Part shown: piece by piece, positions 51,129 through 60,987 of the stretch
Layout of the letters: every line of letters begins with the position of its first letter
Numbering within the stretch: the first letter of the stretch is position 1
Source: Microbacterium sp. NIBRBAC000506063
Lineage (GTDB): Bacteria > Actinomycetota > Actinomycetes > Actinomycetales > Microbacteriaceae
Length of the DNA stretch: 64,000 nt
Assembly: GCF_017968845.1 (NCBI RefSeq)
Contig: NZ_CP072876.1
Span: 1,116,001-1,180,000, forward strand
Direction of reading: 5' to 3'
Made by a program: the position numbers and the translations under genes
The notes under the pieces: generated by a model
What the model was told of the DNA's origin: nothing
Seen by the model: only the letters and a program-made list of their open reading frames with translations
The model's database searches: none

Positions 51129-51232
51129 ATGAGTAATGCTGGTCATGGTTGTGAGCAAAGAGGCGCGCGGCGCGAGGAATAGCGCTGGCGCGCACTACCG
51201 ATTCGATCGGAGACAATCTAGAATAATGATTA
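51129..51232. promoter_or_regulatory. Divergent control region between gntR and the CMD-cupin operon
   Basis: Two AT-rich sites are visible: ATGAGTAATGCTGGTCAT (51129-51146) and TAATGATTA (51224-51232). They lie upstream of gntR and of ATG 51266 respectively, consistent with autoregulation and repression of the operon. Confidence 0.45.
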
Positions 51233-51265
51233 GACACAAAGCTCCAACGCGGATCGAGGACAACG

Positions 51266-51660
51266 ATGAGCCATTATGACGAGCGTGCGCATGCGGGCTG
51301 GAGTTCATCCGTCAGTACCGAGGCGACGACGCCGTTGCGGCGATCATCGAACGGCTGAGCTCGCGGGGGAGCAGGTTCAACGACTACTCGATCGCCTCGT
51401 CCTACGGGGATGTGTACCTCCGAGACGGCCTGGAGCCCAGATCGAGGCAACTGGCGACTCTCGCGATCCTGGGAGCACTCGGAGGAACCGCCGACCAGAT
51501 CACGACGCACACCGAACTCGGGATTGCCATGGGGTTGACGCCTGTGGAGATCACCGAGGTGATGGTCCAAGTGTCGGCCTATGCTGGCGCCCCGCGCGGA
51601 AGCGTCGCGATGAAGGCGGTCGTCACGGCGTTCGATCGCCTCGAGATCGATGCTCCATGA
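51266..51660 (+). CDS. Carboxymuconolactone decarboxylase family protein (PcaC-like), one frameshift
   Basis: About 131 residues. One G missing at 51296-51298 separates MSHYDERAHAG from the main frame (LEFIRQYRGDDAVAAI). The core SRQLATLAILGALGGTADQI and THTELGIAMGLTPVEITEVM is the CMD helix bundle. The CxxC pair of AhpD-type members is absent, so it resembles PcaC-type decarboxylases rather than redox enzymes. It could act on a lactone or keto acid intermediate. The stop overlaps the cupin start. Confidence 0.8.
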
Positions 51661-52160
51661 GCGCGAGTGAACGTCCGGACCCGCAGGCCGAGCCTCGCCG
51701 GTTCGTGATCGGGCATGACGACGCCGCGCTCTCGGCCGTCACGCATCGGGGATCGACCCCGCCGCTCGTGCCTCATCGACTGCCCGGCGTGTCGACGGCG
51801 ATGCTCTGGAAGGAGACGGAGCTTCTGGACATCGGCGATGGCAGCGACCACGCCCTGCTGTGGTCGGGAACGCTCGTGCCGCCGGGCGGGACGCGGTTCT
51901 TCATCACGCGCATCGACCCCGGTGCCCGCATCCCTGTCCACACAACCCCGACGGTCGACTATCACGTCGTCGTCGAAGGGCGCGCCGTGGTGCTGCTCGA
52001 GTCCGGCGATGTGGAGTTACAGGCGGGAGACGTCATGGTGATGCGCGGAGTGGCGCATGGCTGGCACAACCCGAGCGCGACCACGGCGTTCGTATGCGTG
52101 TCGACGATGGTCGACATGGCGTCGAGCGTCCCGGTCGCGCAGGATGCGCCGCCGAAATGA
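51657..52160 (+). CDS. Cupin-domain protein
   Basis: This 167-residue protein has a single cupin barrel at about residues 70-150: GTRFFITRIDPGARIPVHTT, VDYHVVVEGRAVVLLESGDV and LQAGDVMVMRGVAHGWHNPS, with the two cupin motifs (H...H...E/H, then G-D...H). The metal-binding pattern is partly degenerate. A family of small cupins occurs in ring-cleavage and lactone pathways; the reaction here is unknown. ATGA overlaps on both sides place it in a tight operon. Confidence 0.82.
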   Translation: MSASERPDPQAEPRRFVIGHDDAALSAVTHRGSTPPLVPHRLPGVSTAMLWKETELLDIGDGSDHALLWSGTLVPPGGTRFFITRIDPGARIPVHTTPTVDYHVVVEGRAVVLLESGDVELQAGDVMVMRGVAHGWHNPSATTAFVCVSTMVDMASSVPVAQDAPPK

Positions 52161-52630
52161 GCGGCCTGGCGACTCCCGAGCCCCTTTCAGGAGGGCTCCT
52201 GCTGTGGCGGGTCCGCCGCAGCCTCCTGGAGTACGTGCAGCGCGTTGGAGGCGAGGTCTCGTATGACGCGCCGACCACGTGGGCCGAGGACGCCTTCCGC
52301 TTCCCTTCCGCCGACTGGGATGCGGGGCAGTTCGTCGGTGACGTGAGGTTCGCTGCGTACGGGCGGCTACTCTCGATCGCGGTGATCGACCCATGGATCG
52401 AGACGGGGCATGCCGCGGTCTGGCTTAGCGTCGCCAATGCGGAGCACACGAACAGATTTCGGGTTGTAGAGCTCGACGACGCAGGCGACTGGCGCAGCGG
52501 TGGCACCTTCTCGACGCGCCTCACCGCGAGCGGGGCGGAGTTGTTCGGCGGCACCTACCCGGCCGGCACCGACATGGCTCCCATCCGTGTCGTGGCGGAC
52601 GTCGCCCCGGAGTCAGTCCGCCACGGGTAG
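52157..52630 (+). CDS. HtaA-domain protein without signal peptide
   Basis: This 157-residue protein is almost entirely one HtaA domain: LLLWRVRRSLLEYVQRVGGE, EDAFRFPSADWDAGQFVGDV, RFAAYGRLLSIAVIDPWIET and the end motif LTASGAELFGGTYPAGTDMA. HtaA domains in corynebacteria are secreted or wall-bound and bind haem. Here there is no signal peptide or anchor and the gene is coupled to a cupin gene, so it may be an intracellular ligand-binding or catalytic version. Its end overlaps the convergent SnoaL-like gene by 18 bases. Confidence 0.72.
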   Translation: MSGLATPEPLSGGLLLWRVRRSLLEYVQRVGGEVSYDAPTTWAEDAFRFPSADWDAGQFVGDVRFAAYGRLLSIAVIDPWIETGHAAVWLSVANAEHTNRFRVVELDDAGDWRSGGTFSTRLTASGAELFGGTYPAGTDMAPIRVVADVAPESVRHG

Positions 52631-53122
52631 GACGGGCAGCTCTCCGCGTGCCCATGCCGACCGGTGCGCGTCGACGCTGCCGACCGCTGAGGGTCGATAC
52701 GGGTCGACGCGGATCCGTGAGAGGCGCATGATCGCGATCCGCCACCTGCCGTCCGCTCCACGGCGATATTGCTCCCGGTAGTGTCCGTATCCCTGCCAGG
52801 CGAAGTCGCGTACGGGGTTGTCCACCCAGTCGAACATCGCCCACACACCGTCCGCAGTGTCGGCCTCGACGGTGATCTCGGGCGTGTGGCCTTGGTGCAC
52901 CGTGACGGAGTGCTCGTGACGGTTGCGCACGTTCTGCACGAACTCGTCCGCTCCGACGACGGACGCCTCGGCGGATGGCGTGCGGAAGTCGATGTCGCGG
53001 AAGTACCGCAGGTCGTCTTCGAAGACGTCCCGCAGATCATCCCATGACTTCGTGTCGATGGCGCGGAAGTAGGAGGCCTTCAGCGCCTGGATCAGCTCGA
53101 TGTCGGTCGGCATGTGCCTCAT
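52613..53122 (-). CDS. SnoaL-like/NTF2-fold protein
   Basis: About 169 residues; ATG 53122 and ATG 53113 (better spaced from GAGG) are both possible starts. It has NTF2-like features: ELIQALKASYFRAIDTKSWD, DLRDVFEDDLRYF, HQGHTPEITVEADTADGVWA and YREQYRRGADGRWRIAIMRL. It belongs to the same broad fold as the gene at 48828 but is clearly different in sequence. It lies 37 bases downstream of the TPP enzyme and is probably co-transcribed with it. Confidence 0.77.
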   Translation of the reverse strand: MRHMPTDIELIQALKASYFRAIDTKSWDDLRDVFEDDLRYFRDIDFRTPSAEASVVGADEFVQNVRNRHEHSVTVHQGHTPEITVEADTADGVWAMFDWVDNPVRDFAWQGYGHYREQYRRGADGRWRIAIMRLSRIRVDPYRPSAVGSVDAHRSAWARGELPVLPVAD

Positions 53123-53159
53123 CCCGTCTTTGTGTCTTGTTCGTCGTCGGCTGGGTGCG

Positions 53160-54787
53160 CTATTTTCCGCCCGAGATCCTCTTCGCGCTGTTCCACAGGC
53201 GGTGTTTCACACGCTGGTCGATCCGGACGTCCATCACCAGGGGCGCTTGCGACGGGCGGATTCGGCGGATTGCCTCCCGCGCCTCCTCGGCGGAGCGCAC
53301 CGTCACGCCTTCTGCGCCCAGAGCCGTCGCGATCGGCGCCAGATCGGGGGTGTCGAAAAGGGCGAGGTCGGGGGCAGCGACCAGTTCGCGAGGTAGTGCA
53401 CCTCGGCACCGTACGCTTCGTCATTGAGCACAACGAACGTCACTGGGATGCTCTCGCGCACGGCCGTGTCGATCTCGGAGGGACTCATCATGAACGCGCC
53501 ATCGCCGAGGAACGCAACGACGGGCCGGGTCGGATCGGCGACGGCCGCCCCGATGGCGAGGGGAATAGCGACCGACATCGCTGAGAAGTCCGCACCCCAG
53601 ATGCGGCTCGCCGGATCGCGGTTGGGGATGCGGTCGAGGACGAAGAAGACCGCGTGGCCGGCATCGGTCACCACGACGCGGTCTTGTGGCGCCTCGACTT
53701 GGAAGATGTCCAGGAACTCCCTCGGATCGAGCTGTCCCGTTTCGCGGGTGTACTCGACCTCTGGCACAGCTGGCTCCGACGGGGCCAGCTCGTCTGGCCA
53801 CGACGCTGTGCCCGGTTCGGAGCCGAGGGCGTCCAGGATCTGTCGCAGCGCGACCCCGGCGTCGCCCGGGACGGTGATGTCGACTGCGATGGAGGGATGA
53901 GCCGCCTCGGCATCATGGTCGAGATGCACGACCTTCGCCCCCGGTGAGAAGATCCTGCCGAAGTCGGTCGTGAACGTGGTGAGACTCGCCCCGACTGCCA
54001 GGATGGCGTCGACCTGCGTCAGCAGCTCCTTCGTGGCAGGAGTGCCGAGTCCTCCCACCAATCCGATGTTGCGTCGGTGGTCGCTCAGGGCGCCGTCGGC
54101 CTGGAGCGTGGTGCCGATCGCCGCCCCGAGACGGTCGGCGAGGGCGGACGTCTCGGCCTTGGCGCCCAGACCGCCGCGGCCGAGCAGGATGAGCGGTCGC
54201 CGGGCGTTCGTGAGGACGGCGACCGCCGCGTCGATCGTCGCCGTGGGTGCGGCCTCGGCGGTCGCAGGAGTCGAGACGACCGGACTCCAGCCGTCGGGCA
54301 GGTCGCCTTCGAGGAGCGCCAGGTCGCAGTTGACGACGGCAGGACCGATGCCCGCCGTCGTGCGCGAGAACGCCGAGTGAAGCGCGCCAGAGAGTGAGGC
54401 GCCGTCGTGTGCCGAGAAGCACGGGGCACCGGTCACGCCGAAGTACCCCTCCTGATCGAAGTGCTTGATGTTCCCCGGCTCATCCTTCGGCGTGTCGGCG
54501 GAGATGAGCAGGACGGGAGAGCGCCGTCTGCTCGCGGTCATGAGCGCCACGGCTGTGAACGCGGCTCCCGGTCCGTCTCCCACGCTCACCACGCCGGGGC
54601 GGCCTGTGACGCGCGCATAGCCGTCTGCCATACACACCGCTCCATGCTCGGTCCGCGAGCGGATCACCCGGATTCCATGCTTCTGAATCTCCGCCATCAG
54701 TGGCATGTTGTCGATGGCCATGAGACCGAACACGACGTTCACTCCCTCGTCAGCAAGCGTCTTCGCAATGCCCTGATAGCCCTTCAT
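53160..54787 (-). CDS. Thiamine pyrophosphate-dependent enzyme (acetolactate synthase-like), one frameshift
   Basis: About 542 residues with the three ALS/POX-type domains. The N-terminal catalytic glutamate is in VIRSRTEHGAVCMADGYARV. The central domain has RRPLILLGRGGLGAKAETSA. The C-terminal TPP-binding motif begins VVAFLGDGAFMMSPSEIDTA and continues through VVLNDEAYGAE, where ND replaces the usual NN. One missing C near 53377 breaks the last 73 codons; restored, it ends NSAKRISGGK. GAAAGGA precedes ATG 54787. Possible reactions are decarboxylation of a 2-oxo acid or C-C lyase chemistry; which one is not clear. Confidence 0.8.
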
Positions 54788-54824
54788 CGGGTTCCTTTCG
54801 GCTCTTTGACACCATCCGACAAAC

Positions 54825-54841
54825 ATGAGTATAGTTCTCAT
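54825..54841. promoter_or_regulatory. Perfect ATGAG-N7-CTCAT operator-like palindrome
   Basis: ATGAGTATAGTTCTCAT lies in the 86-base gap between the divergent TPP-enzyme and ABC-transporter genes. It can serve both promoters. It is the best example of the AT-rich sites repeated in the island. Confidence 0.6.
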
Positions 54842-54873
54842 AGAATCGCGATGGCGGTCTTACGAAGGGTTCA

Positions 54874-55926
54874 ATGATGAAACGACGTTCGTACGCAGTT
54901 CTGGGTGCCGCTCTCGTCTGCGCGGCTCCGCTGCTGGTCAGCTGCAGCTCTGGCGGTGCCCCGGGTGATGGTGCATCGAGCAGCGTCTCCTGCCCCACCG
55001 ACTGGGATGAGACGGTCGAGGCCGCGAAGAAGGAGGGTGCGCTGACCTGGTACACATCAGTGCCAACAGAGCCCGCCGAGGGGATCGCTACGGCGTTCCG
55101 CGAAGAGTACGGAATCGCCGTCGCTACGCTCAAGCTTCCCTCGAGCAATTTGCTTCAGCGCTACGCGGCCGAGGCGCAGGCCGGCAGGATCGGGGGCGAC
55201 GTGCTCAGCGCGGGCGACGCCGAGGCGTTCGCGACGAACGAGGGAGCCGAGGCAGGATGGATCGCACCGTTGGAAGACCTTGATCTGCCGAACTTGCCGA
55301 ACGTGCCGGAGCAGTTCGTGCGGGAGTACTCGGCGACGATACAGACGCAACCGTGGTTGTTCTCCTACAACACCGACCTGGTGAGCGAGGCGCCCACCAG
55401 CTGGGAGGATCTCAACAACCCCGCATTCGCGGACACCACATTCCTGCTCCCCGATCCTTCCGCGTCGGCGGCGTACATCGAGTTCTGGGACTTCATCGAG
55501 GCTCAGTACGGTGCGGACTTCATCACGGAGTTCGCGGAGAATCACGACATCCGTGTATACAGCAGCGGTGGAGCGGTGATGGAAGCCCTCGCCGCTGGTG
55601 AAGGCGGATTCAGGGTTCCGTCGACCGCGAGTTCGGCCAGCGGCGTGATCGAGGCCGGAGCGCCCGTGGCCAACAGCCTGCCTGCACTGACGACCGGAGT
55701 CGAGATACAGACCTCCGTGACCGCATGCGGTAAGAGCCCGGCGCCAAATGCCGCCCGGGTCTTCGTGAACTATCTCCTCAGCGAGGAGGGCAGTGCATTG
55801 CTGGCCGAGCTAAGCGGAGACATCTCCCCCTTCGACGCGGCCGGGCTCCCCGCCGACTATGAGGCCCCGCGGCCCGGAGCATCCGAGCGGACCGACGAGA
55901 TCCTCGCCATGCTCAACATCAACTGA
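54874..55926 (+). CDS. ABC transporter substrate-binding lipoprotein (Fe3+/phosphonate-type, family 1)
   Basis: This 350-residue protein has a signal peptide and lipobox (PLLVSCSSGG). It has the fold of the FbpA/PhnS-like binding proteins: AAKKEGALTWYTSVPTEPAE, LQRYAAEAQAGRIGGDVLSA, QTQPWLFSYNTDLVSEAPTS and VNYLLSEEGSALLAELSGDI. These proteins bind ferric iron, 2-aminoethylphosphonate or small organic anions. Location in a catabolic island, divergent to a TPP enzyme, argues for an organic substrate. Two adjacent ATG codons (54874, 54877) could start it. Confidence 0.82.
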   Translation: MMKRRSYAVLGAALVCAAPLLVSCSSGGAPGDGASSSVSCPTDWDETVEAAKKEGALTWYTSVPTEPAEGIATAFREEYGIAVATLKLPSSNLLQRYAAEAQAGRIGGDVLSAGDAEAFATNEGAEAGWIAPLEDLDLPNLPNVPEQFVREYSATIQTQPWLFSYNTDLVSEAPTSWEDLNNPAFADTTFLLPDPSASAAYIEFWDFIEAQYGADFITEFAENHDIRVYSSGGAVMEALAAGEGGFRVPSTASSASGVIEAGAPVANSLPALTTGVEIQTSVTACGKSPAPNAARVFVNYLLSEEGSALLAELSGDISPFDAAGLPADYEAPRPGASERTDEILAMLNIN

Positions 55927-55943
55927 TTTCCGGAATCGCATCC

Positions 55944-55981
55944 GACGTTGGATGGGGCGATGAGTCGTCCCATCCAACGTC
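55944..55981 (+). promoter_or_regulatory. Stable stem-loop between binding-protein and permease genes
   Basis: The arm GACGTTGGATGGG pairs with its complement and continues through a G-U pair and three more pairs to a TGAG loop, 17 bp in all. It follows the binding-protein stop and precedes the permease ribosome site. Such structures stabilise the upstream mRNA so that more binding protein than permease is made. Confidence 0.6.
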
Positions 55982-55999
55982 CTTGACGAGGAGGTAGAC

Positions 56000-57811
56000 A
56001 TGACGAGTCTGATGAGCGATCAACCCACCGCGCCGGCATCCGCGCCCGAATCCGACCCGACCATCGGTCGGGGCAGGAGTCTAGGCGATCGCGTGATGCG
56101 CGGAGTCGACTCGGTCCGACGAGGCGGACCGTTCCGCATCGTGGTGGGGATCCTCCTGGCCGCCTACGCGGTCCTTGTCGCGGTCACGTTGGGACGAGTG
56201 GTCCTCTCGCTGGTCTTCGTGGACGGCGTATTCGATCCGTCCCCGCTCGTGGAGGCGTTCACGCAGCCCGATCTGCTCGAACTCCTCGGGAACACTTTGC
56301 TCATCGTCCTCACCAGCATGGTGTTGGCGATCATCATCGGATCATTCTTCGCGTGGATCGGGGAGAGGACGGATGCGGCGATGCCGCGCCTCACCGCCAT
56401 CATGCCGATGCTGCCGTTCCTCATGCCGCCCATCGCCGGCGCGATCGGGTGGACGCTTCTGCTGTCGGACCGTTCAGGTTTCCTCAACGTCCTCGCCCGA
56501 GGCGCCCTCAGCTGGGTCGGGATCGAATTGGACAGCGGACCGGTCAACATCTACTCGTGGTGGGGGATGATCTTCCTCTATACGCTCTACCAGATTCCGT
56601 TCGCCTATCTCATGATCGGCACAGGACTGCGAAACGCGGATCCGGCGCTCGAGGAGCAGGCGCGAGTGGCGGGGACCTCGGCATTCACGACGCTGCGGCG
56701 CATCACGATTCCCGTGCTCAGGCCGAGTCTCGGTGCGGCGGCCCTGTTCATGGCATGGTTCGGATTCTCGTTCTTCTCGGTGCCCGTCGTGATCGGCACA
56801 CAGAGCGGCATTGATGTGCTGTCCGTCCGGATCGTGCAGCTGATGAGCTTCAGCTACCCGGCCGAGACGACGCTCGCACTCGGGCTGAGCCTGTTCCTGA
56901 TGCTGTTCGTGGGGATCGCCTGGTATCTGCAGGGACGTGTCCTTCGAGGCGGCCGCTACGCGGTGCTCGGCGGGAAGGGTTCCCGGGCCGCCGTCGTGAG
57001 ACTGGGGAAATGGCGTCGTCCAGCGCGAGCGCTGCTGGTCATCTATCTGCTGATCGCAACGGTCATCCCGCTCTCCGCGCATCTACTCGTCGTTCTCAAC
57101 GGCTACTGGACGCCCAACATCCGCTGGGGTGATCTGAGCTTCGAATACCTCATCAACTATCTCTTCAACGACCCGCTCACACGCGAGTCGCTTGCGACGA
57201 GCCTGCAACTCGCGACGATCGGCGCGACGATCACGGTGATCATTGCCGCCGTTTTCTCGCACTACCTCAAATCCTCCCAGAGCAGGCTCGCTAGAGCCCT
57301 GGACGGAGTCATCAAGCTCCCCGCCGTCTTCTCGGGAATCGTCGTCGGACTCGGCTGCATCCTCGTCTTCTCAGGCCCACCGGTGAACATAGGCGGCACG
57401 ATCTGGATTCTTCTGCTCGCCTATGTGATCCTCTTCACCCCGCAGGTATCGGTCGCGGCGGACGCCGCCGCGGCGCAGGTCGGCAACGAGCTCTCCGAGG
57501 CTTCGAGGATCTCGGGAGCGGGAGGCGCTGCCACCTTCTGGAAGGTGAACCTGCGGCTCATGCTGCCGTCTCTGCTCGCAGGCTGGGGTCTGGTGTTTGT
57601 TTGGATGGTCGGCGAGCTCGAGGCGTCCTCGATGCTCGCCACGACAACCACTCCGGTCGTCGGGTTCCGGATTCTCGACGTCTTTATCAATGGCGACTTC
57701 GCTCTGCTCGCAGCGCTGTCGATCGCACTCACCGTCATCAACGTCACCGTCCTCAGCGTGGTCGGGCTGATCTCGAGAAGACTGGGCGGAGTTCCCGCCG
57801 CACGGCGATGA
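56000..57811 (+). CDS. ABC transporter permease, fused two-domain (FbpB-like)
   Basis: Intact 603-residue protein with about 12 membrane helices and two permease domains, each with an EAA loop: ALEEQARVAGTSAFTTLRRI and NELSEASRISGAGGAATFWK. This is the FbpB/PhnU-V-type fusion. A 40-residue proline/serine-rich N-tail precedes the first helix. GAGGAGG lies just before ATG 56000. It forms the channel for the substrate delivered by the lipoprotein. Confidence 0.87.
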   Translation: MTSLMSDQPTAPASAPESDPTIGRGRSLGDRVMRGVDSVRRGGPFRIVVGILLAAYAVLVAVTLGRVVLSLVFVDGVFDPSPLVEAFTQPDLLELLGNTLLIVLTSMVLAIIIGSFFAWIGERTDAAMPRLTAIMPMLPFLMPPIAGAIGWTLLLSDRSGFLNVLARGALSWVGIELDSGPVNIYSWWGMIFLYTLYQIPFAYLMIGTGLRNADPALEEQARVAGTSAFTTLRRITIPVLRPSLGAAALFMAWFGFSFFSVPVVIGTQSGIDVLSVRIVQLMSFSYPAETTLALGLSLFLMLFVGIAWYLQGRVLRGGRYAVLGGKGSRAAVVRLGKWRRPARALLVIYLLIATVIPLSAHLLVVLNGYWTPNIRWGDLSFEYLINYLFNDPLTRESLATSLQLATIGATITVIIAAVFSHYLKSSQSRLARALDGVIKLPAVFSGIVVGLGCILVFSGPPVNIGGTIWILLLAYVILFTPQVSVAADAAAAQVGNELSEASRISGAGGAATFWKVNLRLMLPSLLAGWGLVFVWMVGELEASSMLATTTTPVVGFRILDVFINGDFALLAALSIALTVINVTVLSVVGLISRRLGGVPAARR

Positions 57812-59045
57812 CCATTCACCCACCCGAGCTACGGAAACGAAACCAGGAGAAGATGATGAGGTCGAGTACCAGCGCGACTGTCACGGTGCCGGGCGACTCC
57901 ACTGTGCCCAGCGCGTCAACGGCGGCACAGCAACCCACAGTCTCGGTGTCGGGACTCCGGAAGATGTTCCGCCGTCGCGACGGTGAGACGGTGCCGGCGG
58001 TCGACTCGATCTCCCTCGACGTGAAGAGCGGCGAGTTCGTCGTCCTTCTCGGGCCGAGCGGCTGCGGGAAGAGCACGCTCCTGCGATGCATCGCGGGGTT
58101 GGAGCAACCCGACTCGGGGGTGATCAAACTTCACGGCCGGACGAGCTTCTCATCCGCCGAATCGGTCGATCTGCCACCGGAGAAGCGACGGCTGGGAATG
58201 ATGTTCCAGACGTATGCCCTCTGGCCGCACATGTCGGTGTTCGACAACGTCGCCTATCCGCTCCGCGCCCGCAGGACGCCTCGCCCAGAGGTGGAGCGTC
58301 GGGTCCAGCACGTCCTCGATCTGGTGGGGATCAGCGAATTGCGCCGTCAGTACTCGGGTCAGATGAGCGGCGGGCAGCAACAGCGCGTCGCCCTGGCACG
58401 TGCCCTTGTGTCGAACGAGGGTCTGATCCTGTTCGACGAGCCGCTGTCGAACGTCGATGCCAAGGTGCGCGAGCTGCTGCGCCGCGAGATCATCAAGATG
58501 CAGCAGGAGATCGGCTTCACTGCGATCTACGTGACGCACGATCAGACAGAGGCGATGGAGATGGCCGACAGGATCGCCGTCATGGAGCGCGGCCGGATCG
58601 CCCAGATCGGTGCGCCGCGCGAGATCTACGAACGCCCCGTGAGTCGGTACGTGGGGCGGTTCATCGGCACGACGAACGAGCTCGCGGGGCGGGTGACCCA
58701 GATCGTCGACTCCGAGACGGTACGAGTGGCGACCGATCTCGGGGATGTCTTCGCGGCGCGTGGCGACGACGGCGTCAAGGTCGGAGCCGAGGTCGTAATG
58801 CTGGCCCGCCCTGAGAGCTGCCGACTCGAGCCCCGCAGCGACACTGCCGATGACACCGTCAACACGTGGGATGTCACGGTGACCAAGTCGATGTTCTTGG
58901 GTATGCACACTGAGCATCTGGTCCGGCTGCAGGGTCGTCGATCGACTTCCTCGTGCGCCAGGATCCGGACCGAGGGCTGCGGTCGGCTGGAGACAGCCTG
59001 CGCCTTCGCCTCGGACGCGGCAACCTGCGAGCGTTGAGTGCGTGA
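57808..59045 (+). CDS. ABC transporter ATPase (FbpC/PotA-like), one frameshift near the end
   Basis: Walker A is LLGPSGCGKSTLLRCI, Q-loop MMFQTYALWPHMSV, signature YSGQMSGGQQQRVALARAL, Walker B LILFDEPLSNVDA and H-loop IYVTHDQTEAMEMA, with a TOBE domain after about residue 270. ATG 57808 overlaps the permease stop; ATG 57856, after AGGAG, is an alternative start. One missing G near 58931 scrambles the last 35 codons; restored, the protein ends RLGRGNLRALSA at TGA 59043. It completes the three-gene importer. Confidence 0.87.
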
Positions 59046-59114
59046 GGTCGCGTCCGCGACCGCCGCGGTCGGCGGGCAAATCGAACACTGTGGACATGGA
59101 GAGGAACGGGATCG

Positions 59115-59948
59115 ATGAGCGATGTTCGAAGGACGAGCGATGAGAGCATCGCGCTGGTGGGCCTGGGAAGCCTCGGATCGAGGATCGCGAGCCGACTGAC
59201 GGCGTGCGGCGTCCGAGTCATCGGTGTGGATCCCCACCCGACGCAAGGCGTTGCCGCATCGGTCGACATGATCCTGTCCGACATCGGCGAGGTGAGCCTC
59301 AACTCGGTCGGGCGCATCCTCCTCGTGGTGCGAATGCCCGATCAGGTCGAGCTGATCCTTGAGCGCCTGATCGGCATGGGGATCACTGAGGCGATGCCGG
59401 TCCATGTGGTGACCACCCTCGACGTCGACTACGCCCGGTCGCTGGTTCGTTGGCGTGATCGAGGGATAGCCGTGATCGAATCGCCGGTCTCGGGCGGGTC
59501 CACCACGGCAACGGGTGAGCTGACGGTGCTGATCGCGGGTGCGCACACGGAGATCGAGCGTGCCTTCTGGAGCGAGTACCTGGCATCGTCGATCTTCACG
59601 TTCGCGGACTACGGACAGCCCACCGTCGCCAAGCTGCTCAACAACGCCACCATGGCCATCAACAGTCGAATCGTCATCGAGTTGCTCCGCGTCGGTGTCC
59701 AGCTGGGGATCGACGCACCAACCCTCTTCGAGATCGTCCGTTCGGGGTCGGGCCGGAGCCGGGCGGCAGAACGTCTTCCGACTCTGGACGGCGCGCTCCT
59801 CGATAAGGATCTTGGACTGCTTCACAGCGCGGTCGCCGGCCTCGACGTCGGTCCGCTGCTCGACGCCTCCTTCGCCGTCATCACGGATCTCGCGGGTGAC
59901 CTGGATTCGATCCGTCCTCGGCTCGAATCCGCCGGTGCGACCGCCTAG
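59115..59948 (+). CDS. NAD(P)-dependent oxidoreductase, 3-hydroxyisobutyrate dehydrogenase-like
   Basis: Intact 277-residue protein. Rossmann motif IALVGLGSLGSRIASRLTAC is near the start, substrate-binding VIESPVSGGSTTATGELTVL in the middle, and the catalytic lysine in QPTVAKLLNNATMAINSRIV. This is the beta-hydroxyacid dehydrogenase family (3-hydroxyisobutyrate, tartronate semialdehyde and 6-phosphogluconate relatives). It could oxidise a hydroxylated product of the P450 or of beta-oxidation. Confidence 0.83.
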   Translation: MSDVRRTSDESIALVGLGSLGSRIASRLTACGVRVIGVDPHPTQGVAASVDMILSDIGEVSLNSVGRILLVVRMPDQVELILERLIGMGITEAMPVHVVTTLDVDYARSLVRWRDRGIAVIESPVSGGSTTATGELTVLIAGAHTEIERAFWSEYLASSIFTFADYGQPTVAKLLNNATMAINSRIVIELLRVGVQLGIDAPTLFEIVRSGSGRSRAAERLPTLDGALLDKDLGLLHSAVAGLDVGPLLDASFAVITDLAGDLDSIRPRLESAGATA

Positions 59949-59950
59949 TC

Positions 59951-59972
59951 TATAATACTCATTACTATGAAT
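59951..59972. promoter_or_regulatory. AT-rich operator-like site before the ferredoxin reductase-P450 operon
   Basis: TATAATACTCATTACTATGA contains a good TATAAT and the half-site CTCAT, with TCAT/ATGA as a small inverted pair. It lies 15-36 bases before ATG 59987 and after the previous stop. Confidence 0.45.
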
Positions 59973-59986
59973 GAAGCGAAGGTTTG

Positions 59987-60987
59987 ATGGCGATGATCAA
60001 TACCGACCTGGCCATCATCGGCGCAGGGCCCGTGGGTCTGTTCGCCGCTTACTACGCCGGTTTCCGCGGACTGCGCTCGGTCGTGGTCGACTCGCTCACC
60101 GAGGTCGGGGGTCAGGTGAGCGCGCTGTACCCCGAGAAGATCATCGAGGACGTCGCCGGAATGCCGGGCATCAAAGGCCTCGACCTCATCACGAACCTGC
60201 GGCAGCAGGCAGACCGGTTCTCACCGGCGTACCTGCTCGGCACTACGGTGACCTCGCTCGAACATGAGGCGGAGGGTGTCGTCCTCGAAACCGATCGCGA
60301 TGTCCGCGTCCGCTGTAAGGCGCTCATCATCGCCGCAGGGATTGGACGGTTCACCCCGCGTTCTCTCGCGGTGGGCGACGAGTTCCACGGCAGAGGACTG
60401 AGCTACTTCGTCACCGACCTCGAGTCCCTCGCGGGGCAGGATGTGATCATCGTCGGCGGGGCGACAGCGCTTTCGACTGGGCTATCGCGGCATCCAACCT
60501 GTCGGCCCGCGTGACCCTCGTCCACCGCCGCGATCGGTTCCGAGCCCACGCTGCCAGCGTGGAGCTCGCACGCGACCTCGGCGTGTCCATCCGCACGTTC
60601 CACGAAGTCACCGCCATCGAAGGCGATGCCGGCGTCGAGCGCGTGACGCTTACGGACGTCCGCACCGATGAGAAGTCCGTGATACCGGCGGGCCGAGTGA
60701 TCGCCGCCCTTGGGTTCGCGGCCGATCTCTCCGCGATGCGGCACTGGGGATTGACCTTCAGTGAGCGTCACGTCGTCGTCGACAGCCGCATGTGGACCGG
60801 TGTCGACCGGGTGTACGCAGCGGGGGACCTGACCGAGTACGCCGGCAAAGTGCGCCTCATCGCCGTCGGATTCGGAGAGGCGGCAACCGCGGTGAACAAT
60901 GCCGCCGTGCGGCTGGACCCGAGCCAGGACCTGTTCCCAGGTCATTCGACGGATCATGCCAACGAGATGATCGGAGCTGCTACGTGA
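59987..60987 (+). CDS. Ferredoxin-NADP reductase (thioredoxin reductase-like), one frameshift
   Basis: About 333 residues. The FAD-binding motif is LAIIGAGPVGLFAAYYAGFR; SLTEVGGQVSALYPEK and DVAGMPGIKG are typical of YumC-type ferredoxin reductases; the NADPH motif after repair reads VIIVGGGDSAFDWAIAASNL; the C-terminal FAD contact is VYAAGDLTEYAGKVRLIAVG. There is no CxxC redox pair, so it is not thioredoxin reductase. The break is at the G run near 60458. The stop overlaps the ferredoxin start. It feeds electrons from NADPH to the ferredoxin. Confidence 0.87.
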
